DNA of 46,480 nucleotides, taken from Candidatus Kuenenia stuttgartensis. GTDB lineage: Bacteria > Planctomycetota > Planctomycetia > Pirellulales > UBA1268. Position 1 is the first letter of the stretch. Each line of letters begins with the position of its first letter. Below the pieces are notes generated by a model that made no database searches, was not told the DNA's origin, and worked only from the letters and a program-made list of their open reading frames with translations. Both the position numbers and the translations under genes were made by a program. The stretch spans positions 1 to 46,480 of the forward strand of contig CALQRA010000010.1 of NCBI GenBank assembly GCA_943332855.1. The letters run 5' to 3'. This document shows positions 8,778 through 17,620 of the stretch, piece by piece.

Positions 8778-9505
8778 GGTTCCTTCCCCACGGCGCGCCA
8801 CACGATCACGACCCGCTCGGGCCAGACCCGGCGCACGGTCGCGCTCCCGAGGCCGGCCGATGCCAACAGGGCGCGGTACTCCGTCACCGTCCGGGCGGCA
8901 CGGACGGAGAGTGGCCCATCGACCCGAGCCACGCGCGACCGGGTCAGCACCATCGTAGCGACGTGGGCGAGGAGGAGCCCTGCCCGGCTGCGGATCAGAT
9001 CGGAAACGACGATCCCGCAGCGGGCCGCCGCCGCCATGCCGAGGAGCAGCTGCCGCGCGTCGTCATCATCGAGGTGGTGGAGGAAAAGGGAGCTGACGGC
9101 CACGTCACAGGGGGGGCAGCCGTCGACCGTGACATCGCGGCGGGCGAACGTCGCCGGGCTCCCACAACGGCCGGCGAGGGCCCGGGCACGCTCGAGCGCC
9201 CGCGGACTGATGTCGAGGCCGATGACGGAGACCGTCCCCCACCGCGCTGATTCCTTCAGCCGCCGGGCCAGATCGATCGTCACGTCGCCGCCGCCGCTGG
9301 CGACATCGACCACCTCGAGCCCGGCCGAGGAATCGTGCTTCTTTCCCGCCAGCGCCGCGATCCCCCCGGCGAGCTGCGCGGCGGTCAGGGAGAGGGTGTT
9401 AATCGTGCCGAGGGCGACGAGGGCCCGGAGGTGGTCAGCCTCGGCGAGCGCCGGGTCGTCCATCAGTTCGGGCTCGCGGACACGTGGGATCGGCGGGAAG
9501 AGCAC
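8774..9505 (-). CDS. class I SAM-dependent methyltransferase of the PKS operon
   Basis: A 243-residue methyltransferase with SAM motif VVDVASGGGD (about 65-74), an acidic residue after strand 2 (IGLD) and a post-I/II segment VAVSSLFLHHLDDDD as in UbiE-like enzymes. The N-terminal REPELMDDPAL segment is one I associate with relatives of this family, so the GTG at 9505 is preferred over the ATG at 9463. No good ribosome site precedes it. Its 5' 138 bp plus upstream sequence are duplicated as a truncated copy at 18017-18154, next to the ICMT-type gene it presumably once followed. It ends in an ATGA overlap with the FAD oxidoreductase. The likely role is O- or C-methylation of the polyketide lipid. 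Confidence 0.85.
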   Translation of the reverse strand: MLFPPIPRVREPELMDDPALAEADHLRALVALGTINTLSLTAAQLAGGIAALAGKKHDSSAGLEVVDVASGGGDVTIDLARRLKESARWGTVSVIGLDISPRALERARALAGRCGSPATFARRDVTVDGCPPCDVAVSSLFLHHLDDDDARQLLLGMAAAARCGIVVSDLIRSRAGLLLAHVATMVLTRSRVARVDGPLSVRAARTVTEYRALLASAGLGSATVRRVWPERVVIVWRAVGKEP

Positions 9506-9539
9506 AGGGAAACTCTGGGGAGGGGCACGCCGGTCGATC
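9368..9539 (+). repeat. long direct repeat, copy A (172 bp)
   Basis: Bases 9368-9539 align without gaps to 18017-18188; I count 11 mismatches in 172 positions. The repeat covers the first 46 codons of the methyltransferase at 8774-9505 and about 34 bp upstream. In copy B the homology ends at the stop codon of the ICMT-type gene (18187). The two copies are in the same orientation and bracket about 8.5 kb. Confidence 0.95.
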
Positions 9540-9738
9540 GGGCCAAGCGCCTAAAAAAGCCGAAATCCCACGATCAATCGCGTGATTCAAGGTTGCCACC
9601 CGCACGCGACTCATCACCCGTGGAGGAATGTCGAGCGGAGGGCGAGGCAAGACGGCAGCTACAAACACGCCAGCAGAGAATCGCCCGACGACTGGAGCAG
9701 GCGGATCGGGCGGCACCAGCTCGGCCGATCGTCCTCGT

Positions 9739-11574
9739 TTATTTTGCTGTTTCTTGGTTTTCTGTTCCGTCAGAGAGCCCTGACCCTTTTTCCAACTTCA
9801 GCAAGGCCTCGGAAAATGCCTTGCCCATCTGAGCAAATATCTTCGCACTGCCCAAATAGTGATAGCCGCCATTAGAAGAGCCTTTAAGAACTTCCCTATC
9901 TTGAAGCGAAAGCACTTCCTCCAAGGCGAGATCGAGCTTCTCTTGATCTGCCTTGGTGATACACTCGATCCGCAGGTCTATTGCGGCATAATGCTCTGGG
10001 GAGTTCAGGTCATATTGGTCATTGGCATAGGCCGCCAACACGTTCTTCCCCTTCTTCAAATATTGAATCTGTTCTTCCCCAAGGACAATGGAGCCGTACT
10101 GCGGCTTATCCTGCCACCAGATGTAGGTGTGTATCTTTTGCCCGTTCAAATAAACATGGAATCCTTGTCTCGCCAAAACAGCGATGCGATACGAATCAAC
10201 GTTTAGATCATCAACTTCAAACGTTGTGCGCATCAGCAGGAATTCGCCGTCTCCCCATTTTGACGGATTTTCCTTAAGGGTTATTCCACTGTCTTTCCAA
10301 ACGCCCTTTCCGATGGGTGCCTTGCCGGATGCCCATTGGCTGTCATCAAAGTCGGGCGCGTACCAATCCTCCATCCCGGCTGGCAGCGTGATGTCGCGGA
10401 ATCGTCTGCCGTCATATTTTTCAATCTTGTCCTTCTTTTCCGTGGCATCAACCGTAGCGAAGCGCCAGATCCGGTCCTCTGGCGGCGGATTGCCAAGTGG
10501 CTTCCAGTAATGATCCCATTTCCACGCCTTGTCAAGAGCGCCATCTTTTGTCAATGTATGAGCAGTCCCGATGATAGTGTTATATTCACCCTGCTTGGGT
10601 TGTGCGGCGGCGATGGCATCATCCCAGAACGCAGCGGTCTCAACCGCAATCACATTGCCCTTGAACTCGGGCAGATAAGCCGGGGCGGCCATGGCGTTGC
10701 GAAAATTCACATTTTTGCTCTCACCATCGACTCCCAGCACGCCGATCACGAATGGCATCTTCGGGGCTGCAAGGTCTTTGCGAACATCACGAATGAAGTG
10801 CGTTAGCAGGCGCGAGTATTCGTCGTATTTTCCAGGTTGGTCGGGGCCTGGATACGTAGTCCCGTCGACCAGATCGTTAAAACCCTGAAGCCAGACAAAC
10901 CCGGCCACTTCATAGCCAGCCTGTTCGTCGTATTCCGGGCAGACCCGCTTGGGATCTGCCAGTACCTTTTTCACATGTTCGATCATCATTCGGTAGAACA
11001 CACCCGAGGCGGCATCCTTGTCATCCTGCCACTTTTTCCGGTCTTCGGCTGGAGGGATCCCATGGGCACCGTGGGGATGCTTGTCCCACAATTCCTGGAT
11101 CTCCTTGGGGAGCTTGTATTGGCCGGCACTGGGCGGACGGAATTCGGTGTTGAGTGACCTGCCGCCCCAAGCGGTCTTGATGATCAGGATCGGCTCCTTC
11201 AGCTCTTTCTCCATAAAGATGCCGAAGGTAAACTCCGGACCGATCTTGCCGCCATCCTTGGTCGGGTGATCTCCTCGTGCGCCAAAGCCGGCGGTCAATT
11301 TCCCCACACCCTCGCCATTGGCACTACCATCATAAGGACCGGTCAAATACGACATCCAGACTTTGTCACAGACCCGGGGAGTTCCATCGGGATTGCGCAT
11401 CTCCTTGAGAATCGGCGCCGTCAGGGGATCCTTGCCGATAGAGTCGAACGTACGTATCTCCGCATGCCCCTCCATATTTGACTGCCCGGCGAGAATGAAG
11501 ACTTTGAGGGGTTTCGCTTCCACGCCGGTGGCGGCGACAAGTGTCGTGATGAGGAATGTGGCAATGTATTTCAT
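9739..11574 (-). CDS. secreted sialate O-acetylesterase-like protein with inserted beta-sandwich
   Basis: A 611-residue exported protein. The chosen ATG starts a signal peptide ending near GVEAKP; an in-frame ATG at 11604 and a GTG at 11652 are longer options. The mature protein opens with KVFILAGQSNMEGHAEI, the SGNH/SASA nucleophile block, and has its likely catalytic histidine at the very C-terminus (GYHYLGSAKIFAQMG). Between them, about residues 360-530, lies a galactose-binding-like beta-sandwich (RDITLPAGMEDWY, then FHVYLNGQKIHTY). It would remove acetyl groups from sugars. DNA composition is clearly poorer in GC than the flanks, suggesting transfer. It follows the DUF6288 gene and probably shares its transcript. 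Confidence 0.82.
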   Translation of the reverse strand: MKYIATFLITTLVAATGVEAKPLKVFILAGQSNMEGHAEIRTFDSIGKDPLTAPILKEMRNPDGTPRVCDKVWMSYLTGPYDGSANGEGVGKLTAGFGARGDHPTKDGGKIGPEFTFGIFMEKELKEPILIIKTAWGGRSLNTEFRPPSAGQYKLPKEIQELWDKHPHGAHGIPPAEDRKKWQDDKDAASGVFYRMMIEHVKKVLADPKRVCPEYDEQAGYEVAGFVWLQGFNDLVDGTTYPGPDQPGKYDEYSRLLTHFIRDVRKDLAAPKMPFVIGVLGVDGESKNVNFRNAMAAPAYLPEFKGNVIAVETAAFWDDAIAAAQPKQGEYNTIIGTAHTLTKDGALDKAWKWDHYWKPLGNPPPEDRIWRFATVDATEKKDKIEKYDGRRFRDITLPAGMEDWYAPDFDDSQWASGKAPIGKGVWKDSGITLKENPSKWGDGEFLLMRTTFEVDDLNVDSYRIAVLARQGFHVYLNGQKIHTYIWWQDKPQYGSIVLGEEQIQYLKKGKNVLAAYANDQYDLNSPEHYAAIDLRIECITKADQEKLDLALEEVLSLQDREVLKGSSNGGYHYLGSAKIFAQMGKAFSEALLKLEKGSGLSDGTENQETAK

Positions 11575-11648
11575 GATGACGTGCCCGCAGGTGTTCTGTT
11601 TCATCGCTTCTGCTTGTTCGTAATTGTTTTGCTCGGCAGTTCGGATTT

Positions 11649-14018
11649 TCACTTGGAATCCTTGCCCTCTTTGAGTCGGAGAAGTTGCGGGGATTCCGTC
11701 GAGGCTTCGATCGCAGTGATCGTTTCGCGGACGCTCTCGCCCTTCATGCGCATCAGATGCGGGGGAAAGTCTTTCTCATCATTCTCGAAGTAGTTCGCAA
11801 TCGTGGTCAGTTCCGGAATGACCGCCTTGGCGTGGGTGCCATAGGTGAGAAGGATCTTCATCAGCTCAGGGGTGCGAATTTGACTTTCCCAGGGATTCTG
11901 ATCGCGGGTGTAGACCACCAGAGCATTCATGCCTTCCTCAATGTGGTATCGCGACAAGAGACGCAGGCCTTCCACACGAATCCCATCGGCGAACATCTCG
12001 CCGCTGGGCGCGGGCTGGACGATCGCCTCGTGAATGGCAGGCAGCAGAGGCTTTATTTCTTCGAGCGAGAGGTGGCGATAGACCGTCCCAATGCTGCCGC
12101 GAGCACGACCGTCTTCATTCTTCAGCCCGGCCCGCACGGCCTTCGTGAGCGCAGGGCGATCCACGCCTTCCAATGAGCGGCCGAGCAATCCTTCATGGTC
12201 GAACAGCGCGAACGAGAGATAGCGCTGCTGCATGCCGCGCGGGTCGTTCTTCACATCCACCCGAGCCAGCAGTTCGAGTAGTTGTGGCACCGCCTTCGTA
12301 GCCGGCTCACCGATGGCCGCGAGCGCCTCAGCCGCTTTGATGCGGAGCCAGATGTCTTCGTGCGATAACGTCTTCTGCAGGGCATCCACGGCAGGGGCTC
12401 CACGTCCGCGAAGGAAAATCAAACCCTGACAGGCACCATAGCGCGCATCGAGGCTGGGAGAGTCGAGCATCTCAACCAAAGGTGTTATGGGAGCGCTCTG
12501 GCGGCGCCCCAGCGCCATAGCCGCTCGCTCGCGCACGACGGGCGACCAATTGCCAAGGCGCTCGAGGATCTGTTCGTCGCTGAGCGCATCGTAGAAGCTG
12601 TGGCGGTCTTTGTTGTTCCAGCCACGCCCGTCGACGATGAGTGATTGAGCTGCGGCGGCATCGAGTTGCGGTATTGAACGAGCCTTTTTGCCAGTGAGAA
12701 AAAGCTTCTTCAGCGGCATCGCGTAGGCCAGCAGATAGCCGCCGGTGCAATCCCATCCCGCGTAGCTATCTTCTTCAGCTTCCGGCGGGCCTTGATGCAG
12801 AAACTTTCCGTCCACACCGCGTGCCAGGTCAAAATACCAACTCCCAAACTCATCCATCCATGCTGCGGTCGCATTCGAGCCGGACTGCGCGACCCCTGGC
12901 ATAGCCCAAAGCATGTTGAAGAAATTGCCGGTGTGCCCCGTGTCCCGTTCTGCTCCGTGAGAGGCGACGCTCATGCGCGAGAAGAACTCCGCACCTTTGG
13001 ATTCACCGAGCAAGTTGAACAACACAGCGGCCATTCCGCACTTGCCGTTGTCCTCGTGGTTCTCGATCCAGGGATGATGGTCGCCGTAGGGAATCGCCCC
13101 TTTGCCGATGTAAAAGCGGAGCAGTTTGGCACTGCGTTCGATCGCCAGATCCAAGGCCGGGTCTGTCACGCCCGCCTCACGTGCCATCACCAGCGAGATC
13201 GTCAAAGGCAAACCGGGGGAGTTCATCATTCCGTAGCCGCCCAGTCGTCCGTCGGGCCGAGCGAACGCATGGCCCCACGAGCCGACCGCGCTTTGACCAT
13301 GGGCGGCTTCGAGCGCGAGTCGCGTTAAGCCCGGCATGACTGAATCATCGCCCGTCTCGATCTTGTATTCGGCCAGAAACATCATGACGTAGCCGTAGTA
13401 CCACGTTGCCATTCCTTCGGTGCGGTAGCTCGCCGCCCACTCGGATTCCTTCTTGATCAGCGGAAGGTAGCTCGGATCGCCGCTGGCTAACAGCGCGAGT
13501 GCATTGAGAGACCTTGGAATGGGATCCAACTCTCTTGTAGAGGAAGGTTGCGCCATCCGAATGGCGAGATTCTTGCACCCTTGTTCGAGAATGAGTTTGG
13601 ACTTTGGGCAATCATAAGGAGCCGTATTGCTATAACTTCCGAGCACCGGCAGCTTCACCACGACTTCCACCGGGATGCCTGCGCGGAGCCGAGTCAGGTA
13701 GAGATTGCCCTGGCCGGCTTCCGATTCGGCCAGGGTCAGTGCCTTGCCGATTTCGGTGCGCGGGTCAGAGGAAAACGGCTTGCCGCCAACGCCGATAATC
13801 ACATCGCCAATCGCGAGCACGCCGTCAGCGGGAGAGCCCTCCTCCACCTTCGTGATCCTGATCTCGCGGGCATCCGAGGTGACCATCTTGTCACAATGCA
13901 TCCAGCCCCGCAGGCCCGTGGCACCGAGATTCCAGTCGTGCTTCGCGCCGACGGCAGAGCTTGAGCCGTGGGCTGCGAACATGGCGGTGAGTGCGAGGAT
14001 GACGAGTCTGTTTTTCAT
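11649..14018 (-). CDS. secreted PDZ / DUF6288 / HEAT-repeat protein
   Basis: A 789-residue protein with a signal peptide (first about 25 residues). A PDZ-like domain follows (about 35-120, with EIRITKVEEGSPADGVLAIG), then a DUF6288-type all-helical region containing HGAERDTGHTGNFFN and WDCTGGYLLAY, then HEAT-like repeats from about residue 490 (VVRERAAMALGRR, then IWLRIKAAEALAAIGEP). Function is unknown. The alpha-toroid look of the central part and the secreted esterase downstream suggest a carbohydrate-linked role, which is inference only. GC content is intermediate (38 of 60 at 12001-12060). It heads a two-gene unit with the esterase inside the inserted segment. Confidence 0.78.
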   Translation of the reverse strand: MKNRLVILALTAMFAAHGSSSAVGAKHDWNLGATGLRGWMHCDKMVTSDAREIRITKVEEGSPADGVLAIGDVIIGVGGKPFSSDPRTEIGKALTLAESEAGQGNLYLTRLRAGIPVEVVVKLPVLGSYSNTAPYDCPKSKLILEQGCKNLAIRMAQPSSTRELDPIPRSLNALALLASGDPSYLPLIKKESEWAASYRTEGMATWYYGYVMMFLAEYKIETGDDSVMPGLTRLALEAAHGQSAVGSWGHAFARPDGRLGGYGMMNSPGLPLTISLVMAREAGVTDPALDLAIERSAKLLRFYIGKGAIPYGDHHPWIENHEDNGKCGMAAVLFNLLGESKGAEFFSRMSVASHGAERDTGHTGNFFNMLWAMPGVAQSGSNATAAWMDEFGSWYFDLARGVDGKFLHQGPPEAEEDSYAGWDCTGGYLLAYAMPLKKLFLTGKKARSIPQLDAAAAQSLIVDGRGWNNKDRHSFYDALSDEQILERLGNWSPVVRERAAMALGRRQSAPITPLVEMLDSPSLDARYGACQGLIFLRGRGAPAVDALQKTLSHEDIWLRIKAAEALAAIGEPATKAVPQLLELLARVDVKNDPRGMQQRYLSFALFDHEGLLGRSLEGVDRPALTKAVRAGLKNEDGRARGSIGTVYRHLSLEEIKPLLPAIHEAIVQPAPSGEMFADGIRVEGLRLLSRYHIEEGMNALVVYTRDQNPWESQIRTPELMKILLTYGTHAKAVIPELTTIANYFENDEKDFPPHLMRMKGESVRETITAIEASTESPQLLRLKEGKDSK

Positions 14019-14235
14019 ACTGATTGATTCTCCCTCGTCGAAAGGATAAGGCGGTCAACGGTTCTCCCGCAACCGGTCGACGGCCGGTGAGGAGTGTGAG
14101 GGCCTCGCTTGGCGGCTGCCGAGCCGGTTTTTGCTGGGAGTCCCCGGCCGCGACATTTCTTTGAAAGCGTCTGCTTTTCACCCTCGCCGCAGACTGTCCC
14201 CTCAGCCGGGTATCAGCCGGCTCGTCGCCACAGCC

Positions 14236-14530
14236 TCACGGCGAGTGGAGGTCGATCGCGGGCATCTCGGCTCTCCGACGCCCGGAAGACGTCGCGCTCG
14301 TCATGAACCTGCACGAGCTCGCCCCCAGTCGGTCGGCGGCCCACGGGCAGGCGCGAGCGGTGGCTCCAGCGGTTTGCCGAGAGCCTTGAGGATCTTCCGG
14401 ATCGGTCCCGGCTCGGCAATGAACGCGATCAGCCGGATGTCGCCGCCAAAACCTGGGCACTGGAGGGGAAACTCCATGCTTACCCGGGCCCGGAGCTTGG
14501 CCCAGGGGATTCTCGAGGTCTCGTGGCAGC
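14236..14530 (-). pseudogene. IS91-type transposase C-terminal relic
   Basis: On the minus strand, from about 14504, one frame reads PWAKLRARVS, then FPLQCPGFGGDIRLIAFIAE, then PIRKILKALGKPLEPP and APARGPPTDWG, matching the zinc-knuckle C-terminal block of IS91/Y2 transposases (usually CPRCGG; here one Cys is Phe). After DWG an extra base in a G run shifts the frame to GELVQVHDERDVFRAS, and a second shift gives EMPAIDLHSP and a stop at 14236. It is therefore a frameshifted remnant. Of the 14019-14640 gap it fills about 300 bp; in 14019-14235 and 14531-14640 I see nothing definite beyond presumed promoters. Confidence 0.7.
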
Positions 14531-14640
14531 GGGGCTTGTCTCGTGAAAGAACAAAAGTCGATTGCCATACGGTTGCGGGAGTGCCGTTGAATTGGCTAAG
14601 ATTCAATGGGGAACTGGTTATCGATTTGGGGTAACTATTC

Positions 14641-16713
14641 ATGTCGATGAACAGCCGTGTCCTGTGGCGTCGCTGGTTTCATACCGTGGGCCGGCAGCGG
14701 ATTTATCTGGCGTGCGAGCCGCTCGAACGCCGCGACATGCTGTCGGCCAACGGCGAACATCTGCACGATGACCATGCTCCGCACGAGCATGCTGTGGATA
14801 GCCACTCCTCAAACTACGGTGAGGTCTGTGCGTCCCCTATTACTGGCATCACTGATCGTTCGGATTTGATACTGCTACCGCTGTCAGACTTAAGACTGCT
14901 CAAAACGTTCTACCTCCACAGCCAGCCGTCAGCCCGTCACACGATCTACCTCGACTTCGATGGCCACACTACGACGAAGACGGCGTGGAACAAAAACTTC
15001 AACGCCGACGCAGCCTTCACCTCGCCGTCCTACAGCGTCGACGCAACCCCATCTTTTACCGCTGTCGAGCTCACAAACATCCAAGACATTTGGTCGCGGG
15101 TGGCAGAGAATTTCGCACCCTTCGACATTGACGTCACCACGGAGGACCCGCCGATCGACAGGCTCACGAAATCTGGCACAAACGATTTATACTGGGGCAC
15201 GCGGGTGGTCATAGGAGGCAGTTACGACCAGTGGTACGGCGAAGGATCGGGCGGGGTGGCGTACCGCGGTTCGTTCAACTTTCAATTGAAAGAGGACACC
15301 CCCTCCTTCGTGTTCTCGGATAATACAGGCAAAGGAAGTCCCTCTGCGGTGGCGACAGCCGTAAGCCATGAGATTGGACACACGCTCGGTCTCAAACACG
15401 ACGGGCAGGCCGCTATCTTTGGAACTGCGACTGAGTATTACAACGGGCACGGATCCGGCAAAACAAGTTGGGCTCCGTTCATGGGGAACGGGTACGACGC
15501 TCAAGTCCTTCAATGGAGCCAGGGGGAGTATTTCTTCGCCAACAACCACGAGGACGACCTGGCGATCATCACGTCAAAAAACGGGTTTGGCTTCCGGCCC
15601 GATGATTACGGCAACACGCTGAAAACGGCGACCTTCGTGGCAACGCCGGGCGGAAGCGCCGTGGTCAACGGGATCATCACGAAGCAAACCGACGTCGATG
15701 TCGTGCAGTTTTTCACCCACGACAAGCTGAAGTTAGAGATAACGCCTAAGGCTCCAGGCGCCAGTCTCGACGTGGTAGCGCGGATCTGGGATGCCGGCGG
15801 CAAGCAAATAGCCTCGAGTAATCCGTCGAACCTGCTCAGCGCGGCGTTCGACCTGATGCTCCCGCCGGGCTTCTACAGCCTATCCATTCGCGGCACCGGC
15901 AAGGGAACGGCCAACGACGGCTATACCGCCTACGGTAGCCTCGGGTCCTACTCGGTCTCAGTGGAGACCAATCCGCAGCCTCCGTTGGTATCGATCGCGG
16001 CAATCGACGCGTTGCTCGCCGAGGGAAATGCAGCCTCCAAAGCCTTTAGTTTTACGGCGACGCGGTCCGGGTCCACCACCGGGACGACGACGGCCACCTG
16101 GAAAACGCTGGCGAAAGCTGGCAGCACGGTGACGGCCGCCGATTTCGCTGGGGGGGTGTTCCCATCCGGAAAGGTGACGTTCGTCCCCGGCCAGACGACC
16201 GCTCTGATCAACGTCTTCGTCGCGGGTGACTCTGTTCTGGAGTTGGATGAGCTTTTCGCGGTCACGCTGACCAAGGTGACACTCGGCTCCATCGGCACGG
16301 CGACCGCGACCGGGACGATCCAAAACGACGACCTCTACCGGACGGCGTTCCTCCTCGTCGCGACCGCAGCCAGATTGATGGAGGGAAACGCGAATTTCAG
16401 CCAGTTTGTGTTCACCGTGACTCGGACGGGCACGGTCAACACAACGCACTCCGTCAAGTGGGCCGTCGCGGGCCTCGGGAGCTCCTCAGCCAACGCCGGA
16501 GATTTCATTAGCGACAATTTCCCCTTTGGCACTCTCACGTTCTCACCGGGCGAGAGCCTCAAGAAAATCACGGTACTTGTACGGGCCGATCTCGTCGTCG
16601 AGCAGGATGAGAGCTTCCGCGTGAAGCTCTCGAATCTCATCGGCAGCGGCGGCGGAATTGTCGTGGATGTGGTCGGCGGTCTGATCATGAACGACGATCG
16701 GGCGAGACTCTGA
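14641..16713 (+). CDS. LEPR-type surface metzincin-like protein with PPC-like and two Calx-beta domains
   Basis: A 690-residue protein. The N-terminus carries the planctomycete surface-protein signature CEPLERRDMLSA (about 25-36) in place of a normal signal peptide. A metallopeptidase region follows with HEIGHTLGLKHD (zinc ligands His243, His247, His253; Glu244 catalytic) and a candidate Met-turn in WAPFMGNGY. Next are a PPC-like beta domain (about 315-440, DVDVVQFFTHDK) and two Calx-beta domains (about 445-562 and 570-687), each closing with a NDD motif. It is probably an extracellular protease or adhesin. It stands alone on the plus strand inside the inserted segment, with no cognate sortase or transporter beside it. 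Confidence 0.85.
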   Translation: MSMNSRVLWRRWFHTVGRQRIYLACEPLERRDMLSANGEHLHDDHAPHEHAVDSHSSNYGEVCASPITGITDRSDLILLPLSDLRLLKTFYLHSQPSARHTIYLDFDGHTTTKTAWNKNFNADAAFTSPSYSVDATPSFTAVELTNIQDIWSRVAENFAPFDIDVTTEDPPIDRLTKSGTNDLYWGTRVVIGGSYDQWYGEGSGGVAYRGSFNFQLKEDTPSFVFSDNTGKGSPSAVATAVSHEIGHTLGLKHDGQAAIFGTATEYYNGHGSGKTSWAPFMGNGYDAQVLQWSQGEYFFANNHEDDLAIITSKNGFGFRPDDYGNTLKTATFVATPGGSAVVNGIITKQTDVDVVQFFTHDKLKLEITPKAPGASLDVVARIWDAGGKQIASSNPSNLLSAAFDLMLPPGFYSLSIRGTGKGTANDGYTAYGSLGSYSVSVETNPQPPLVSIAAIDALLAEGNAASKAFSFTATRSGSTTGTTTATWKTLAKAGSTVTAADFAGGVFPSGKVTFVPGQTTALINVFVAGDSVLELDELFAVTLTKVTLGSIGTATATGTIQNDDLYRTAFLLVATAARLMEGNANFSQFVFTVTRTGTVNTTHSVKWAVAGLGSSSANAGDFISDNFPFGTLTFSPGESLKKITVLVRADLVVEQDESFRVKLSNLIGSGGGIVVDVVGGLIMNDDRARL

Positions 16714-16900
16714 GCCCCGGATTTCCCAGATGATCCCGCTCCGTTCGGCACGCGAAGTTCGCATGGCGATGGTGGATAAGTGACGACCGTTGCGCAGATC
16801 CGTAGGCGTCCTTGCGGCGAGTGCCCCGTCGTGTCGTCGGTGCCTTTTGATTGGTCCGGCCCGCACCACCTCCCTGAGGCGAGCGGCGTTTGGTCGCGCC

Positions 16901-17032
16901 TCAGAGCGTGACCAGATGCCGCGGCGCTGCGTCTGTCACCAAAGATAGGTCGATGCCGCGGTCGAGCGCCACGAACACGCCGCCACGGCGTACAGCGAGG
17001 GCGAGCAGGTAGGCGTCGAGGAGGGCGCGCAT
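16901..17032 (-). pseudogene. VapC-type PIN toxin with internal deletion (43 residues)
   Basis: The ATG overlaps the stop of the antitoxin at 17032 (ATGA), as in intact vapBC pairs. The peptide starts MRALLDAYLLALAVRRGG and ends in a typical PIN C-terminus (VFVALDRGIDLSLV). The first six residues fit a PIN N-terminus (MRALLD plus normally a variable hydrophobic stretch) while DAYLLALA onward fits the last third of a PIN domain, so roughly 85 residues seem to be missing in frame. Acidic residues from the middle of the active site are lost, so toxin activity is unlikely. Whether the peptide still binds the antitoxin is open. Confidence 0.7.
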
Positions 17033-17280
17033 CAGATGCCGAGTTCGTCGCGCAGCCCGTTGACCTGATCATTGGTGACGCGGTCGTCGGTGGCTGCGGC
17101 CGGGAACGGTCGGAAGCCGTATCGCGCAGCGGTCTCCTGGACGCCAAGTGCCGTCATCGGCTGCGACAACGCGCGACGGATGAGGTCCGAGGCGACGTCG
17201 CCCGCGGTGCGTCCCTCGCGCCGGGCGAGTTCTTTCACGGCCTCCAGCACAGGGGTGTCGATATTGAGGGTCGTGCGCAT
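17032..17280 (-). CDS. VapB-like ribbon-helix-helix antitoxin
   Basis: An 82-residue protein starting MRTTLNIDTPVLEAVKELAR, the N-terminal strand and helix of RHH antitoxins that bind DNA as dimers. The residues after about 45 (ALGVQETAARYGFRPFP) should form the toxin-wrapping tail. Its stop overlaps the start of the deleted vapC. It is complete and could still autoregulate, but its toxin is no longer intact. It lies in the right part of the inserted segment. Confidence 0.8.
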   Translation of the reverse strand: MRTTLNIDTPVLEAVKELARREGRTAGDVASDLIRRALSQPMTALGVQETAARYGFRPFPAAATDDRVTNDQVNGLRDELGI

Positions 17281-17347
17281 GAATATGATGCTATGACATC
17301 TGATGCATGACACCGGCGCAGATCTGTGCGAGCGCCGGCCGCTGCGA

Positions 17348-17620
17348 TTAGGCAGTTGCGAGAGGCCCCAGTTCTTCCCGATCGACGTTGGGCTGCCCAA
17401 GCGATTGGAGAAGCTCGGAGAAACGATCGGGCTCGAATTGCGCTGGATCGGTGATTTCGACTCCGATTGGCCTGCCATCTTCGGCGCGGTCAACGATGAG
17501 TACATCGTCGACTCGCTGGCTCGTCGCCACACGATCCCCGCGTTCCCGGGGCAGTCGAAAATATGCGGCAATCGGCCTTCCGCGGCGATAGGTCACCGTG
17601 AGCGATACTCGTTTCACCAT
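17348..17620 (-). CDS. DUF2283-like small protein, candidate antitoxin
   Basis: A 90-residue protein with a central segment LIVDRAEDGRPIGVEITDP, matching the DUF2283 signature (vDyDedGrvvGIEI). Its start lies 7 bp inside the end of the upstream DUF4258-like gene, so the two are translated together. DUF4258/DUF2283 pairs have been proposed as toxin-antitoxin modules, with DUF2283 as antitoxin. The N-terminus (VSLTVTYRRGRP) is more basic than usual. The C-terminal tail after about residue 60 (FEPDRFSELLQSLG) is an extension I do not recognise. Confidence 0.6.
   Translation of the reverse strand: MVKRVSLTVTYRRGRPIAAYFRLPRERGDRVATSQRVDDVLIVDRAEDGRPIGVEITDPAQFEPDRFSELLQSLGQPNVDREELGPLATA

Noticed and set aside
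9540..9738. A terminator or small RNA between the methyltransferase promoter side and the esterase end
   Set aside because: A T-run and short inverted matches (AATC/GATT) are present but no convincing GC-rich stem precedes the T-run.
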